Assembly (NCBI RefSeq): GCF_012927205.1
Contig: NZ_JABBGC010000002.1
Coordinates: 930,001-994,000, forward strand
From: Chitinophaga fulva
GTDB lineage: Bacteria; Bacteroidota; Bacteroidia; Chitinophagales; Chitinophagaceae
Length of the DNA: 64,000 nucleotides
Reading direction: 5' to 3'
Of the stretch, positions 1-9,368 are shown one piece after another. The notes under the pieces were generated by a model. That model did not search any database, was not told where the DNA came from, and saw nothing but the letters and a program-made list of their open reading frames with translations. The position numbers and the translations under genes were made by a program. The stretch's first letter is position 1, and every line of letters starts with the position of its first letter.

Positions 1-1
1 G

Positions 2-1330
2 AATATTTCATCACTGGTAGGACAACTATATCCTGACGGAGATAACAGAAAAGACACCGCCTATACCATCTTTTATATGGGCATCAATACCGGCGGAGCG
101 CTGGGACCTATCATCTGCGGACTGGCAGGTGATACTGGTAATCCTGCTGATTTTAAATGGGCCTTTTTAGCTGGTGGCATCAGTATGATCATCAGTGTAT
201 TGGTACAGGTAGTGTTCCATCACCGGTATGTGACAGCCCCTGACGGTAAAGTACTGGGACTGACTCCGGAACGGGTACCGGTGAAAGTGCTGCAACCCAT
301 CGCTATCATCTCCGGACTGGTGCTTTTTGCATTATTGATGATCGGGCTGTTATACCTGGATGCCACCGTGATCAACTACCTTTCCTACCTGATGCTGGCG
401 GCAGTGGTGCTGATTGCAGTCATTATTTTCCGGGACAGATCGCTCACACGTGCGGAAAAGCAACGCATCAAAGTAATTTTTATCGTTTCCTTTTTTGTCA
501 TATTCTTCTGGGCAGCCTTTGAACAAGCCGGCGCCTCACTGACGTTTTTCACAGATGAGCAGACTGACAGGCAGCTGAACTGGCGCATACCGGTATGGAG
601 CATTCAGTTGCTATCCGCTTTGCTGTTGTACCTATCATATCATCTGTTCCGGAAGGCGCAAAAGCAGTTGTCGCAACCTGCAGACCGCCCTTTGCGCCTG
701 AGTGTATACGGACTATTATCTCTTTTCCTGATAGCTATAACGGGCACGGATATATACCTGTTGATAAAACGGGAAGATAGCCTGCTACTGACAGAAATAC
801 CTCCCAGCCTCTTTCTCTCCCTGGGTTCTATTTACATCGTTTTGTTTGCGCCTTTCTTTGCCTGGCTATGGCCCAGGCTCGGAAAATATGAACCTTCTGC
901 TCCTGCTAAAATGGCCATGGGGCTGTTATTCCTGGCGGCCGGCTATTTGTGGATCGCATTTGGGGTAAAGGATATTGCACCCGGAACGAAAGTGAGCATC
1001 ATCTGGATAACCGGGATGTATGCCCTGCATGCTTTCGGAGAGTTCTGTTTATCGCCGATAGGCCTTTCCCTTGTCAACAAACTGTCGCCGCTTAAATTCT
1101 CTTCTCTGCTGATGGCTGTTTGGTTCCTCGCAGCAGCGGCGGCCAACAAATTCGCCGGCGTGCTAAGCACGCTGTACCCGGAAAAGGGCCGGACAGTTGT
1201 TTTCTTAGGATACGCCATCCGCAATGCCTATGACTTCTTCCTGCTTTTTGTGGCGATGGCGGGCGTATCAGCGATCATATTACTGATGATGTCAAAATGG
1301 TTAGCAGCCATGATGACTACCCGTAAATAA
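2..1330 (+). CDS. POT/PTR2-family proton-dependent oligopeptide transporter, C-terminal part
   Basis: The frame is open to the left edge, so this is the 3' part of a longer gene. It encodes an inner-membrane proton-coupled di/tripeptide symporter of the POT (PTR2) branch of the MFS. The first visible residues contain the family signature region (YPDGD followed by FYMGINTGG and GPIICG). After it come at least eight hydrophobic segments, and FFWAAFEQAGASL and FGEFCLSPIG match conserved POT blocks around TM7 and TM10. The visible 442 or so codons fit a protein of about 500-550 residues, so about 100 residues are missing. It converges on the alkaline phosphatase gene with a shared hairpin between them. 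Substrate specificity cannot be read from the sequence. Confidence 0.9.
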   Translation, partial: NISSLVGQLYPDGDNRKDTAYTIFYMGINTGGALGPIICGLAGDTGNPADFKWAFLAGGISMIISVLVQVVFHHRYVTAPDGKVLGLTPERVPVKVLQPIAIISGLVLFALLMIGLLYLDATVINYLSYLMLAAVVLIAVIIFRDRSLTRAEKQRIKVIFIVSFFVIFFWAAFEQAGASLTFFTDEQTDRQLNWRIPVWSIQLLSALLLYLSYHLFRKAQKQLSQPADRPLRLSVYGLLSLFLIAITGTDIYLLIKREDSLLLTEIPPSLFLSLGSIYIVLFAPFFAWLWPRLGKYEPSAPAKMAMGLLFLAAGYLWIAFGVKDIAPGTKVSIIWITGMYALHAFGEFCLSPIGLSLVNKLSPLKFSSLLMAVWFLAAAAANKFAGVLSTLYPEKGRTVVFLGYAIRNAYDFFLLFVAMAGVSAIILLMMSKWLAAMMTTRK

Positions 1331-1332
1331 CA

Positions 1333-1369
1333 AAAAGCTCCCGTAAGGCAAATGCCTACAGGAGCTTTT
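1333..1369. terminator. Hairpin terminator between convergent genes
   Basis: A perfect 9-bp inverted repeat (AAAAGCTCC / GGAGCTTTT) encloses a second short stem (AGGCA/TGCCT). A/T-rich tracts on both sides make it usable from either strand. It lies between the transporter stop and the phosphatase stop. Confidence 0.75.
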
Positions 1370-1388
1370 ATCTTCTTTTTTAAAAAGA

Positions 1389-2456
1389 TCACTGGAATTT
1401 TAATGCCTGCATAAATTTCCGGAAGATGGTATTGTTGTGATAGATGCCCATGAAAGCCTCTGCCCCGGGGCCATAGGCAAATACCGGCACCATCACGCCG
1501 GTATGGTCGTCAGTGGAAAATTTACCCCTGATGTTGCCGGTTTTAAGGTCTCCTTCTGCAATCGTGAGACCGCCGGTTTCATGGTCTGCCGTGACGATCA
1601 CCAGTGTTTCACCATCTTTGTCAGCGAAATCCAGTGCGGCTTTAATAGCCTTGTCAAAATCAATCACTTCTTCGGTTACATATTGCAGGTCATTGGCATG
1701 ACCGCCATCATCAATTTTGGAGCCTTCCACCACCAGGAAAAAGCCGTTTTTATTCTGCTGCAACAGCTGAAGCGCGGCATTCGCAGTACGTGCCAGCTGG
1801 TCGCCCCTGCCGGCTACCCGCTCTTCTTTCACCAGTCCCACCAGTTTACCCTGTTTCACCTGTACGATATCATCCGTGGTATGTTTTACCTGGTAACCTT
1901 TACGGCTAAACTCCGTCAGGAGGTTACGTCCGTCCTTCCGCTGATCAAAATGTTCGCGGCCGGCGCCGATGAGCACATCTACCTCTGACTTCACATAGTC
2001 TGCCGCTATTTCAGCCTGCATCTCACGATTTTTCTGGTGGGCGGCAAAGGTAGCCGGTGTAGCATCCGTGATATCGGTAGTGACCACAATACCGGTTGAC
2101 AAGCCATGCTGTTTGGCTATTTCCAGGATGGTCGGCTGAGGTTTGCCTGTGCTGTCCACACCGATAGCGCCGTTATAGGTCTTCTGGCCGATGGAAAAGG
2201 CCGTGGCGCCTGCTGCCGACTCGGTCATGTAGTTATTCGCAGAATTGGTCCTGGAAAAACCGATGCATTTGAACCGCTCCAGGTTCAGCGAGCCTTTGTT
2301 GGCCGTCAGTCCTGCATAAATCTGTGTAGTGCCCATACCATCTCCCACCATAAAAATGATATTTTTTATTTTAGGGGAAGATGACGGTGGAGATGATGTA
2401 CAGGACATGGTCAGCACGGGTAACAGCAGCATTATTGCAGTAACATATCTTTTCAT
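1389..2456 (-). CDS. Alkaline phosphatase, PhoA superfamily, lipoprotein
   Basis: Phosphomonoesterase expected to be anchored in the envelope. The N-terminus is a lipoprotein signal (LTMSC, Cys19). The core follows the alkaline phosphatase fold: DGMG metal ligand (Asp39), nucleophile serine in TESAAGATA (about Ser80), a TDATPA/HQKNR block, EGSKIDDGGHAND, and TADHETGG carrying the C-terminal metal ligands. At 355 residues it is short for the family, close to the compact bacterial forms. It follows the SusD gene by 34 bp on the same strand, so it is probably the last gene of the sigma/FecR/SusCD unit. That suggests phosphate removal from the imported ligand or its surface-bound form; this part is inference. 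Confidence 0.9.
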   Translation of the reverse strand: MKRYVTAIMLLLPVLTMSCTSSPPSSSPKIKNIIFMVGDGMGTTQIYAGLTANKGSLNLERFKCIGFSRTNSANNYMTESAAGATAFSIGQKTYNGAIGVDSTGKPQPTILEIAKQHGLSTGIVVTTDITDATPATFAAHQKNREMQAEIAADYVKSEVDVLIGAGREHFDQRKDGRNLLTEFSRKGYQVKHTTDDIVQVKQGKLVGLVKEERVAGRGDQLARTANAALQLLQQNKNGFFLVVEGSKIDDGGHANDLQYVTEEVIDFDKAIKAALDFADKDGETLVIVTADHETGGLTIAEGDLKTGNIRGKFSTDDHTGVMVPVFAYGPGAEAFMGIYHNNTIFRKFMQALKFQ

Positions 2457-2490
2457 GAAGTTCTTTTATAGTAAAATACAAAGTCTGTCT

Positions 2491-3990
2491 TTAAAATCCT
2501 GGATTTTGTACCAATACCCCCTGGCTCAGGTTAATCTGCGACTGCGGTATCGGGAATATTTCATTCACGCCCGCCTTGAATGACGCGCCTTTCTGGCTGT
2601 TATATTTCTTCGCAAAATCGTTCAGCACTTTCGCTGCCCGTTTGGTGCGTACGAGGTCGTAGAAGCGGAACACCTCGGTAGCATATTCCACCCTTTGCTC
2701 CTGCCAGATAGCCTGCCGCAGTTTTTCCTTGTCGGTAGCAGTTATATCAGGCAGTATCTGCGCATTGCCCTCTCTCGCGCGTGCCCTCACCTGGTTCAGC
2801 GCCTGGAGCGCTTCCTGGCTATGTCCGTTTTCATTCGCTGCTTCAGCATACCACAGGAGGATGTGCCCGAATCGGAACACGATCTGGTCTTTGCCGGAAC
2901 TTTTGGGTTGGTCCGGCATTTCATTTTTCAGGATCAGGTATTTCGTACATAGGTAACCGGTAGCACTGGTGCCGGTGTTACCGATGGTGCCATCCGGCAG
3001 TACGTCGCCGGTTTTGTATACAGTGGCCTTTTTACGGGGATCGCCTGCCTCGAAAGCATCTACCAGGTCCTGCGTGGGGTTATCGTAGCACCAGCCATAG
3101 GACAATGGTCCACGGGTCCTGCCATCGCCGTCGCCGGAGCCTTCTTCATCATAAAAGCGCGCATCGTACTGGAAATTGATTTCAAAAATGGCCTCCACGC
3201 CATACTCTCCGTCGATGGTAAAATTGTGATAGTATACAGGGTCCAGGCTGTACTGATGGGAATCGATGATCTTTTTAGTCCATGTTTCTGTTTCGGTAAA
3301 CTTCCCCTGCATCATATATACCCGGGCCAGCAAAGCCTGTGCGGCCCCTTTGGTGGCGCGGCCGTAATCTGACTTTTCCTGTGCGCTCTTCTCCGGCAGC
3401 ACCGCTTCCGCATCCAACAGATCCGCTTCTATCTGCCGGTATATTTCTTCTTTGCTATTTCTTGGGATGTTATAGTCAGTCAGCATTTCCTTCAACATCA
3501 ACGGTACACCACCGAAGATCTGCACGAGGTTGAAATAATAATAGGCGCGAAGAAATTTGCCTTCCGCCACATATACCTTTTTCGTTGGCTCATCCATGCC
3601 TTTTACGCCCGGCGCTTTCTCAATGACAATATTAGCGGCGTGTATGCCCTGGTACAAAGTAGACCAGGCATTTTCGTAAAACGGATTGGTAGCGTTGGCA
3701 GTAAAGAATTCCACCTGGATCATATCCGGGTTATCACCACCATTGGCCCTGGTATCATCTGAGCAAACATCTCCGAAAACCCATCTCACATATCCCGGGT
3801 AGTTGGTACGGTAATTTGATTGCAGCGCCTTGTAAGCTGCTATCAGTCCCTGTTTGGCAGTAGCCGGCGTAGTAAAGAAAGTAGCGGTGGTCTGTTTGCC
3901 GTGCGGTTCTATTTCCAGTAATTTATTACACCCGGAAAAAACACCGGCTGCGAGGAAAAGCATTGTTATGCCTATTCGTTTCATCATCAT
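2491..3990 (-). CDS. SusD/RagB-family outer-membrane nutrient-binding lipoprotein
   Basis: Surface lipoprotein that forms the lid of the SusC transporter and binds ligand. It has a lipobox near residue 21 (VFSGC) and the SusD N-terminal pattern: LLEIEPHGKQTTATFFTT, then AYKALQSN and a TPR-like helical region with NIVIEKAPG and AEGKFLRAYYYFNLVQIFGGVPL. The C-terminus has the RagB-type ILLWYAEAANENG, LNQVRARA and EQRVEYATEVFRFYDLVRT blocks, ending in the usual IFPIPQSQINL...NPGF. Three successive Met codons make the exact start uncertain by two residues. It lies 20 bp after the partner SusC. Ligand unknown. Confidence 0.95.
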   Translation of the reverse strand: MMMKRIGITMLFLAAGVFSGCNKLLEIEPHGKQTTATFFTTPATAKQGLIAAYKALQSNYRTNYPGYVRWVFGDVCSDDTRANGGDNPDMIQVEFFTANATNPFYENAWSTLYQGIHAANIVIEKAPGVKGMDEPTKKVYVAEGKFLRAYYYFNLVQIFGGVPLMLKEMLTDYNIPRNSKEEIYRQIEADLLDAEAVLPEKSAQEKSDYGRATKGAAQALLARVYMMQGKFTETETWTKKIIDSHQYSLDPVYYHNFTIDGEYGVEAIFEINFQYDARFYDEEGSGDGDGRTRGPLSYGWCYDNPTQDLVDAFEAGDPRKKATVYKTGDVLPDGTIGNTGTSATGYLCTKYLILKNEMPDQPKSSGKDQIVFRFGHILLWYAEAANENGHSQEALQALNQVRARAREGNAQILPDITATDKEKLRQAIWQEQRVEYATEVFRFYDLVRTKRAAKVLNDFAKKYNSQKGASFKAGVNEIFPIPQSQINLSQGVLVQNPGF

Positions 3991-4010
3991 GCTATCAAAT
4001 ATTTTTGGTA

Positions 4011-7000
4011 TTAAAAGTTTACATTCAGGCCAACGGAAAGCGTGCGTGGACGCGGATAGTAAGCACGGTCGATACCTACGTCGAGGGGATCACCATCGTT
4101 GCCGTCGCGCATGCCCACTTCCGGATCGAAGCCATCATACCTTGTGATGGTGAACAGGTTCTCTCCGCCTGCATATACCCTCACTTTAGCAATGCCCCAT
4201 CTTTTCAGCAGCGACTGTGGCAGGGAATAGCCCAGCTGCAGGCTGTTGAGACGAAGGAAGCTGCCGTTTTGAATCCAGCGGTCAGAAGGCCGCATGTTGT
4301 TATTGGGGTCCAGGATATTCACGCGGGGCTCTTTATTCGTTGAGCCTTCACCGGTCCAGGACTGCTCCTTGTCCGGTGCGAAGTAGTTGGAGATGCCGGA
4401 TGAATTGGTATAGTGTTTCCAGCCGGTATAGATCTGGTTTCCACCACGACCGCTGAGGGTCAGGTTGAGATCAAAATTTTTATACCAGAAAGAAGCGGAA
4501 AGGCCATAGATACGGGTAGGCCACGGACTGCCGATATAGGTCTGGTCTTTGTCGTCGATAACACCGTCGCCGTTCAGGTCTTTGTAACGGATATCACCGG
4601 GAGCGGCGCCGGGTTGTTTCGCCGCATCGTCTACCGCTTTCTGGTCCTGGAAGATACCGTCTGTCACATAACCGAAGAAACCGCCGATAGGATGACCGGC
4701 CATGGTTTTGCTGACCCTTACACCGCTGGTGATTTCACCGGCATAGAAGGCAGCACCGTCGTTCATCAGGCTGGTCACTTCGTTGCGGTTAATAGCGTAG
4801 TTCAGGGAGATGTCGTACCCGAAAGACTTTTTGCGATTACTGTGGAAGCCCAGGGTAAATTCGAAGCCTTTGTTCACCACATTGCCGCCATTGACATAAG
4901 GCGCTTCGGATACGCCCACAGAAGCCAGGATAGGCAGCCGCACCAGGATACCGGAAGTAGCACGGTGATAATAATCCGCGCCCACCGTGATACGGTTATC
5001 AAACAAGGTGGCGTCCAGGCCCAGGTCCGTTTCTCTGGTGGATTCCCACTTCAGGTTCATATTACCGATGCTGGAAGGAGTAGCGCCGAGCAGTACTTCC
5101 TGTTCCTTACCACGACCAAACGGATAAGGTATGTTTACTTTTAACGTGGAAACAGTAGCGCTGGTTGACAGGGAACTTTCATTACCCAGCGAGCCCCAGC
5201 CACCGCGTAGTTTGAGGTCGTTGATGAATTTCACGTCGCGGAGGAAAGGTTCATTAGACAACCGCCAGCCCAATGAAAAAGAAGGGAAAGTACCAAAACG
5301 GTTGTTGGCGCCGAACTTGGAAGAGCCGTCCCGGCGAACATTCACGGTGGCCAGGTAGGTGTTCCGGTAGCTGTAGTTCAGTCGGCCGAAATAGGACAAC
5401 ATGCCCCATTCGTCTCCGCCACCGCCTATATTCATTCCGGACGAGGCAAGGTCGAGGTATTGCAGTGAACGGGTAAGACTGGCATCAGCAGGCAGGTTCT
5501 GTCCGTAGGCACGGATATACGAATCATAGGAATGCTGCGCTGTTACGCCCAACAGCCCGTCAATATGGTGTTTCCCGAAGCTGCGGCTGTAGCTCAATGT
5601 ATTTTCCCAGGCCCAGTCTGTTCCGTTGGAGGCTTCTTCTTCCAGGCTGCTGACATCTTCCTTTTGGGAGTTGCTGACATAATATACCGGGATATAGGAA
5701 CGTTCACGGCCATTGCCCACGTTGATGTTAAACTGTGATTTATAGTTCAGTCCCGGCAGGAGGTCTGCCTGGGCATAGAAAGAGCCCATCAGCCACCATC
5801 TTTTATTCAGGCGTTGAATATTTTCAACAGCGGCAACAGGGTTGTAGGTATTAGCGAAAGGAGATACACCATAACTTCCGTCGGCGTTCTTTACCGGCAC
5901 GGTGGGCGCCATCTGGATGGCGGTGCTGATGATGCCCCTGGCATCGCTGTCATAGTCAGAAATGCTGTTCCGTGTGGTGAAGGCATAGTTGAGGTTCTCC
6001 CCGAATTTCAGCCAGCGTTTCAGCTGATGGGTACTGTTCAGTGATACGCTGGTCTTGGTATAATCTGTTCCTATTACCGTGCCTTTCTGTTTCAGGTAGC
6101 TGGCGCTCATGCGATATACGGAGCCTTCCTTCCCACCTGAAAAGGCCACTTCATATTTGCTGACAGGCGCCGTTCTAAAAATAGCATCCTGCCAGTCAGT
6201 ACCCTGACCGTAACTATCGGGGTTATCGAATACAGGCGCCAGGCCGCCAGCTTTCAGGGCATCATTGTAGTACCGCGCATAAGTGGCCGCATTTGTCAGT
6301 TTGAGTTTCTTATACACCTGCTGCATACCGGTAAACGTATGCAGGTCTATTTTCATCGCGCCGGCGCTTCCTTTTTTGGTGGTCACCAGTACCACACCGT
6401 TGGCGCCACGGGAGCCGTAGATAGCAGCGGCAGAAGCGCTCTTCAGGATCTCCACGGATTGAATATCTTCCGGGTCCAGGTTGTTGATATTACCAAAGGG
6501 ATTACCATCCACCACGTATAACGGATCACTGTTATTGATGGTGCCTACGCCGCGGATACGGATCATCATGCCTGTGCCGGGAGCGCCCGAGTTGTTGGAA
6601 ACACTAAGCCCTGCCACTTTTCCCACCAGTGCCTGATCGAGGCTGCCGACCGTCCTGTTGTTGATCTGCTCTCCGGCAACCGAGCCTACTGACCCGGTGA
6701 TGTCTTTTTTCTCCTGGGTACCGTAACCGACTACCAGCACCTCACTCAGTGCGCTGGAGGCCTGTTTCATGATGATAGACAGTTCGCGGGCCCTGCCTTC
6801 TTCTACCTGTACTTTCAGTATCCGCTGGGGAGCGAAGGAGATGAAACTCACCTCCACGGTGTATACGCCGGGATCCACGGTGAGGCTGAAAGACCCGTCG
6901 CCTTCGCTGACAGTGCTTTTATTCAGCTCAGGGATACGTATGCTGGCGCCGGGAAGTACTTCTCCCTTTTCATCCGTCACCTTGCCGGCTATCTTTCCCG

Positions 7001-7376
7001 GGTTCACTTTCACGGGCTTAACCTCTTTTACGATAACGACCGTGCGGTTAATGATTTCATAACGATAGCCACTGTTCCGCAGCAAACGATGCAGAATATC
7101 GCTGAGTGCCACATTGTTAAAATTGGTTTCGGCGACTGTTTTGTCATGCAGTGCAGCCTTGTCGAATGCAAAGGATAATTTACTGGCGGCCGACAGTTCA
7201 GAGATAGCAGCAGCCAGTGTTTTACCCTTCAATTGGATCTGCAGCCGGATATGGCTCAGGTCCTGGGCCGTACCGGTGCCGGCATGCAAACAAAGCGTCC
7301 CGGCCACCATAATACCCAGAAGAAGTACAGAAACTCTCATAAGATGTTTAATGGACCCCGAAAGGTTTTTTTTCAT
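4011..7376 (-). CDS. SusC/RagA-family TonB-dependent receptor with N-terminal STN domain
   Basis: Outer-membrane active transporter of 1121 residues. In order: signal peptide (about 1-38), STN (secretin/TonB short N-terminal) domain at about 45-115, carboxypeptidase-regulatory-like beta-sandwich at about 128-205, TonB plug starting at VLVVGYGTQEKKDITGSV with the SusC signature SVEILKSASAAAIYGSRGANGVVLVTTKKG, then a beta-barrel ending in LNVNF. The STN domain is the part that signals to a FecR-type anti-sigma factor, and one is encoded just upstream, so this receptor is probably a transducer that senses its substrate as well as importing it. Partner SusD follows by 20 bp. Confidence 0.95.
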   Translation of the reverse strand: MKKNLSGSIKHLMRVSVLLLGIMVAGTLCLHAGTGTAQDLSHIRLQIQLKGKTLAAAISELSAASKLSFAFDKAALHDKTVAETNFNNVALSDILHRLLRNSGYRYEIINRTVVIVKEVKPVKVNPGKIAGKVTDEKGEVLPGASIRIPELNKSTVSEGDGSFSLTVDPGVYTVEVSFISFAPQRILKVQVEEGRARELSIIMKQASSALSEVLVVGYGTQEKKDITGSVGSVAGEQINNRTVGSLDQALVGKVAGLSVSNNSGAPGTGMMIRIRGVGTINNSDPLYVVDGNPFGNINNLDPEDIQSVEILKSASAAAIYGSRGANGVVLVTTKKGSAGAMKIDLHTFTGMQQVYKKLKLTNAATYARYYNDALKAGGLAPVFDNPDSYGQGTDWQDAIFRTAPVSKYEVAFSGGKEGSVYRMSASYLKQKGTVIGTDYTKTSVSLNSTHQLKRWLKFGENLNYAFTTRNSISDYDSDARGIISTAIQMAPTVPVKNADGSYGVSPFANTYNPVAAVENIQRLNKRWWLMGSFYAQADLLPGLNYKSQFNINVGNGRERSYIPVYYVSNSQKEDVSSLEEEASNGTDWAWENTLSYSRSFGKHHIDGLLGVTAQHSYDSYIRAYGQNLPADASLTRSLQYLDLASSGMNIGGGGDEWGMLSYFGRLNYSYRNTYLATVNVRRDGSSKFGANNRFGTFPSFSLGWRLSNEPFLRDVKFINDLKLRGGWGSLGNESSLSTSATVSTLKVNIPYPFGRGKEQEVLLGATPSSIGNMNLKWESTRETDLGLDATLFDNRITVGADYYHRATSGILVRLPILASVGVSEAPYVNGGNVVNKGFEFTLGFHSNRKKSFGYDISLNYAINRNEVTSLMNDGAAFYAGEITSGVRVSKTMAGHPIGGFFGYVTDGIFQDQKAVDDAAKQPGAAPGDIRYKDLNGDGVIDDKDQTYIGSPWPTRIYGLSASFWYKNFDLNLTLSGRGGNQIYTGWKHYTNSSGISNYFAPDKEQSWTGEGSTNKEPRVNILDPNNNMRPSDRWIQNGSFLRLNSLQLGYSLPQSLLKRWGIAKVRVYAGGENLFTITRYDGFDPEVGMRDGNDGDPLDVGIDRAYYPRPRTLSVGLNVNF

Positions 7377-7418
7377 AATTTCGAATCGTTTAAATGGTGA
7401 TAAACTGTTTAGATACGC

Positions 7419-7492
7419 CGGTATTCACAGACCTTCCCGGGAACTGAATACCGCACTGAATGATGACGGAAGTTGTTTCCAGCAGCTTCCGT
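7419..7492. other. Two hairpins between the anti-sigma and SusC genes
   Basis: The 137-bp gap holds two inverted repeats. One is 9 bp (CGGTATTCA / TGAATACCG, 7419-7427 and 7445-7453). The other is 10 bp (7466-7475 / 7483-7492, one G-U pair) followed on the plus strand by seven T. On the transcribed minus strand the second hairpin has no U-tract, so it may be a transcript-processing or attenuation element instead of a terminator for the upstream sigma/FecR genes. Confidence 0.45.
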
Positions 7493-7513
7493 TTTTTTAT
7501 GTGGTCAGATGAT

Positions 7514-8485
7514 TTAATAAATACTGATTACCTGCTCCTGTATGCGATAACGCGCCTGTGTGATACCGCATACAATGCGCATCACGTCTTCAATTTTACT
7601 GCTGGTAATAATGTTCATGGAGAAACGGACTTTCCTGATATCTGCCCGTTTGGTTTGCAGGCGGTAGCCAAAATTATGCTCCAGTACCGCCGCCAGCTCG
7701 TCAAACGATACGCCGTCCAGGTTGATACTTCCCTCCCGCCACGCATGGGTGAAGCCGGCTTCCTTCGTCTCAGTATGATAGGTGTGATCAGGTTTGTTGT
7801 AAGTCAGCTGCTGGTCCGGCAACAAGGTGGCCAATGTATTCCCACCCATGACGATGCCCACTTTCCCCGTGGCCACATTGATACGGATGTTGCCCAGTTC
7901 AGGATACGCTTTGATATTAAAGGAGGTGCCCAGCACCACGGTACTGATAGTGTCTGTATGTACTACAAATGGTTGTTCGGGTTGTGTTGCCACATTAAAG
8001 AATGCTTCTCCTTTTAAGTACACATCGCGGTACCGGCCTTTGAATCCGGAGGGATAGCTCAGGGAGCTGCCTGCGTTCAGCCATACCTCGCTCCCGTCGG
8101 TCAGTATTACCTTCAACATCTTACCGGCGGGTGCAGCGCTGCTGAGCAATACCTCCTGCTGAGGAACGGTTTTCTCCTGCCGGAAGATGTCCGCTGCATA
8201 GGCGAGGCCTACCAATACCAATACTGCTGCCGCCATCCGGAGAAACACCATTGTCTTCCGCTTCTGTGCAGGCGCAGGCAGGTCAGGGATATCTGCTGTT
8301 ATCTGGCTATAGATACGGTTACGCAGCCGGGTACGCACCAGCTCCTCTTCGGCTTCATCCCTGAACACCGGTACAGCCTTGTTATCAAAGGAAGCATACC
8401 AGGCATCCAGCCGGGCTGTTTCCTCGGGCGTACAATCTCCCTGTGCTTCTTTCTGTAGTAATTCAAGTAATTCGCGTTTATTCAC
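7514..8485 (-). CDS. FecR-family anti-sigma factor
   Basis: Inner-membrane regulator that holds the neighbouring ECF sigma factor and receives the signal from the STN domain of the SusC receptor. The 323-residue layout is standard: cytoplasmic N-terminal domain (about 1-85), a single transmembrane helix at about 88-110 (MAAAVLVLVGLAYAADIF), FecR periplasmic domain (LTDGSEVWLNAGSSLSYP; GEAFFNVA; FVVHTDTISTVVLGTSFNIKAY) and a C-terminal DUF4974-type region (VSFDELAAVLEHNFGY). The start codon appears to be GTG. It lies about 80 bp after the sigma gene on the same strand. Confidence 0.93.
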   Translation of the reverse strand: MNKRELLELLQKEAQGDCTPEETARLDAWYASFDNKAVPVFRDEAEEELVRTRLRNRIYSQITADIPDLPAPAQKRKTMVFLRMAAAVLVLVGLAYAADIFRQEKTVPQQEVLLSSAAPAGKMLKVILTDGSEVWLNAGSSLSYPSGFKGRYRDVYLKGEAFFNVATQPEQPFVVHTDTISTVVLGTSFNIKAYPELGNIRINVATGKVGIVMGGNTLATLLPDQQLTYNKPDHTYHTETKEAGFTHAWREGSINLDGVSFDELAAVLEHNFGYRLQTKRADIRKVRFSMNIITSSKIEDVMRIVCGITQARYRIQEQVISIY

Positions 8486-8566
8486 CTGCGGTCTTTATGA
8501 ACATACTCGAACAACGCTACAGGATGTACCGGTCTGTTTTCAGGCTTAACATTAAGGTAACATTGC

Positions 8567-9163
8567 TCAATGCCGGGTTAACAGCGCAGCGGTGACAGCG
8601 ATGACCATATAGGTGCTGGTATCATTGGCCAGGTTGTACTGGTGGAGCACCCTGCGTATCCGTTTAATAGCCGCGCTGATCTGGTTTCTCACCGTCTGAT
8701 GGGAGATGGCCAGTTCATGGGCAATTTCTTCATTGGAAAGCATCCGTTTTCTGCTCATCAGGAAAACAGTCTGCATCCTTTCAGGCATGCTGCTGATTTC
8801 CTTTTCCAACAGGGTTTCCAGCTCTTTATGCAGCAGGTGGGCATCGGGGTTAGTGATATAACGGGGAGCCGTAAACGCAGAAGTTCTTTCAAAGGTTTCT
8901 TTCAATAAGCTCTTACGGTAATAATCGATGACCCTTCCTTTCAGGGCTTTATGCAGGTAGGCACGGATAGATCCTTCGCTGGTTATGACCGACGGGTTTT
9001 TAAGGAGCGCCAGGAACAACTCCTGCAGCATGTCCTCGGCATCCGCCGAGGACACACGCCGACTGGCTGTTTCATACAGTTCTTTCCAGTATAGTTCATA
9101 GATTTTATCAAAATGAGGCCTGCTTTGTTCGCCATTGCCTGCTTTACTATCTGATCCGCGCAT
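8567..9163 (-). CDS. ECF-type RNA polymerase sigma-70 factor
   Basis: Extracytoplasmic-function sigma factor expected to switch on the downstream FecR/SusC/SusD/phosphatase genes. Region 2 is visible as DKIYELYWKELYETASRRVSSADAEDMLQELFLALL and region 4 as MPERMQTVFLMSRKR followed by a helix-turn-helix (LSNEEIAHELAISHQTVRNQI) and AAIKRIRRVL. I place the start at the ATG at 9163 (MRGSDSK); an in-frame TTG 12 codons upstream would give 210 residues. A hydrophobic, non-regulatory C-terminal tail (STYMVIAVTAALL) is common in Bacteroidota sigma factors of this group. It is transcribed divergently from the gene at 9369 across about 200 bp. Confidence 0.93.
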   Translation of the reverse strand: MRGSDSKAGNGEQSRPHFDKIYELYWKELYETASRRVSSADAEDMLQELFLALLKNPSVITSEGSIRAYLHKALKGRVIDYYRKSLLKETFERTSAFTAPRYITNPDAHLLHKELETLLEKEISSMPERMQTVFLMSRKRMLSNEEIAHELAISHQTVRNQISAAIKRIRRVLHQYNLANDTSTYMVIAVTAALLTRH

Positions 9164-9368
9164 CCTGCTTGCAGTTAGGTGTTTATAATGCAACTGCAAA
9201 GCTCCGGTTTGAATGATAAAGTAGTAGCTGTTTACAGTAATTTAATGTGGAGACATATTTATTTACGCTGCATTCTGGGTAAAATATCGGCGTCTTTTAA
9301 ATAGTCATAGCTAATAAATCTTACCTTCACCCGGTATACCAATAGCTTAAAACTCAGATATTCTCACT

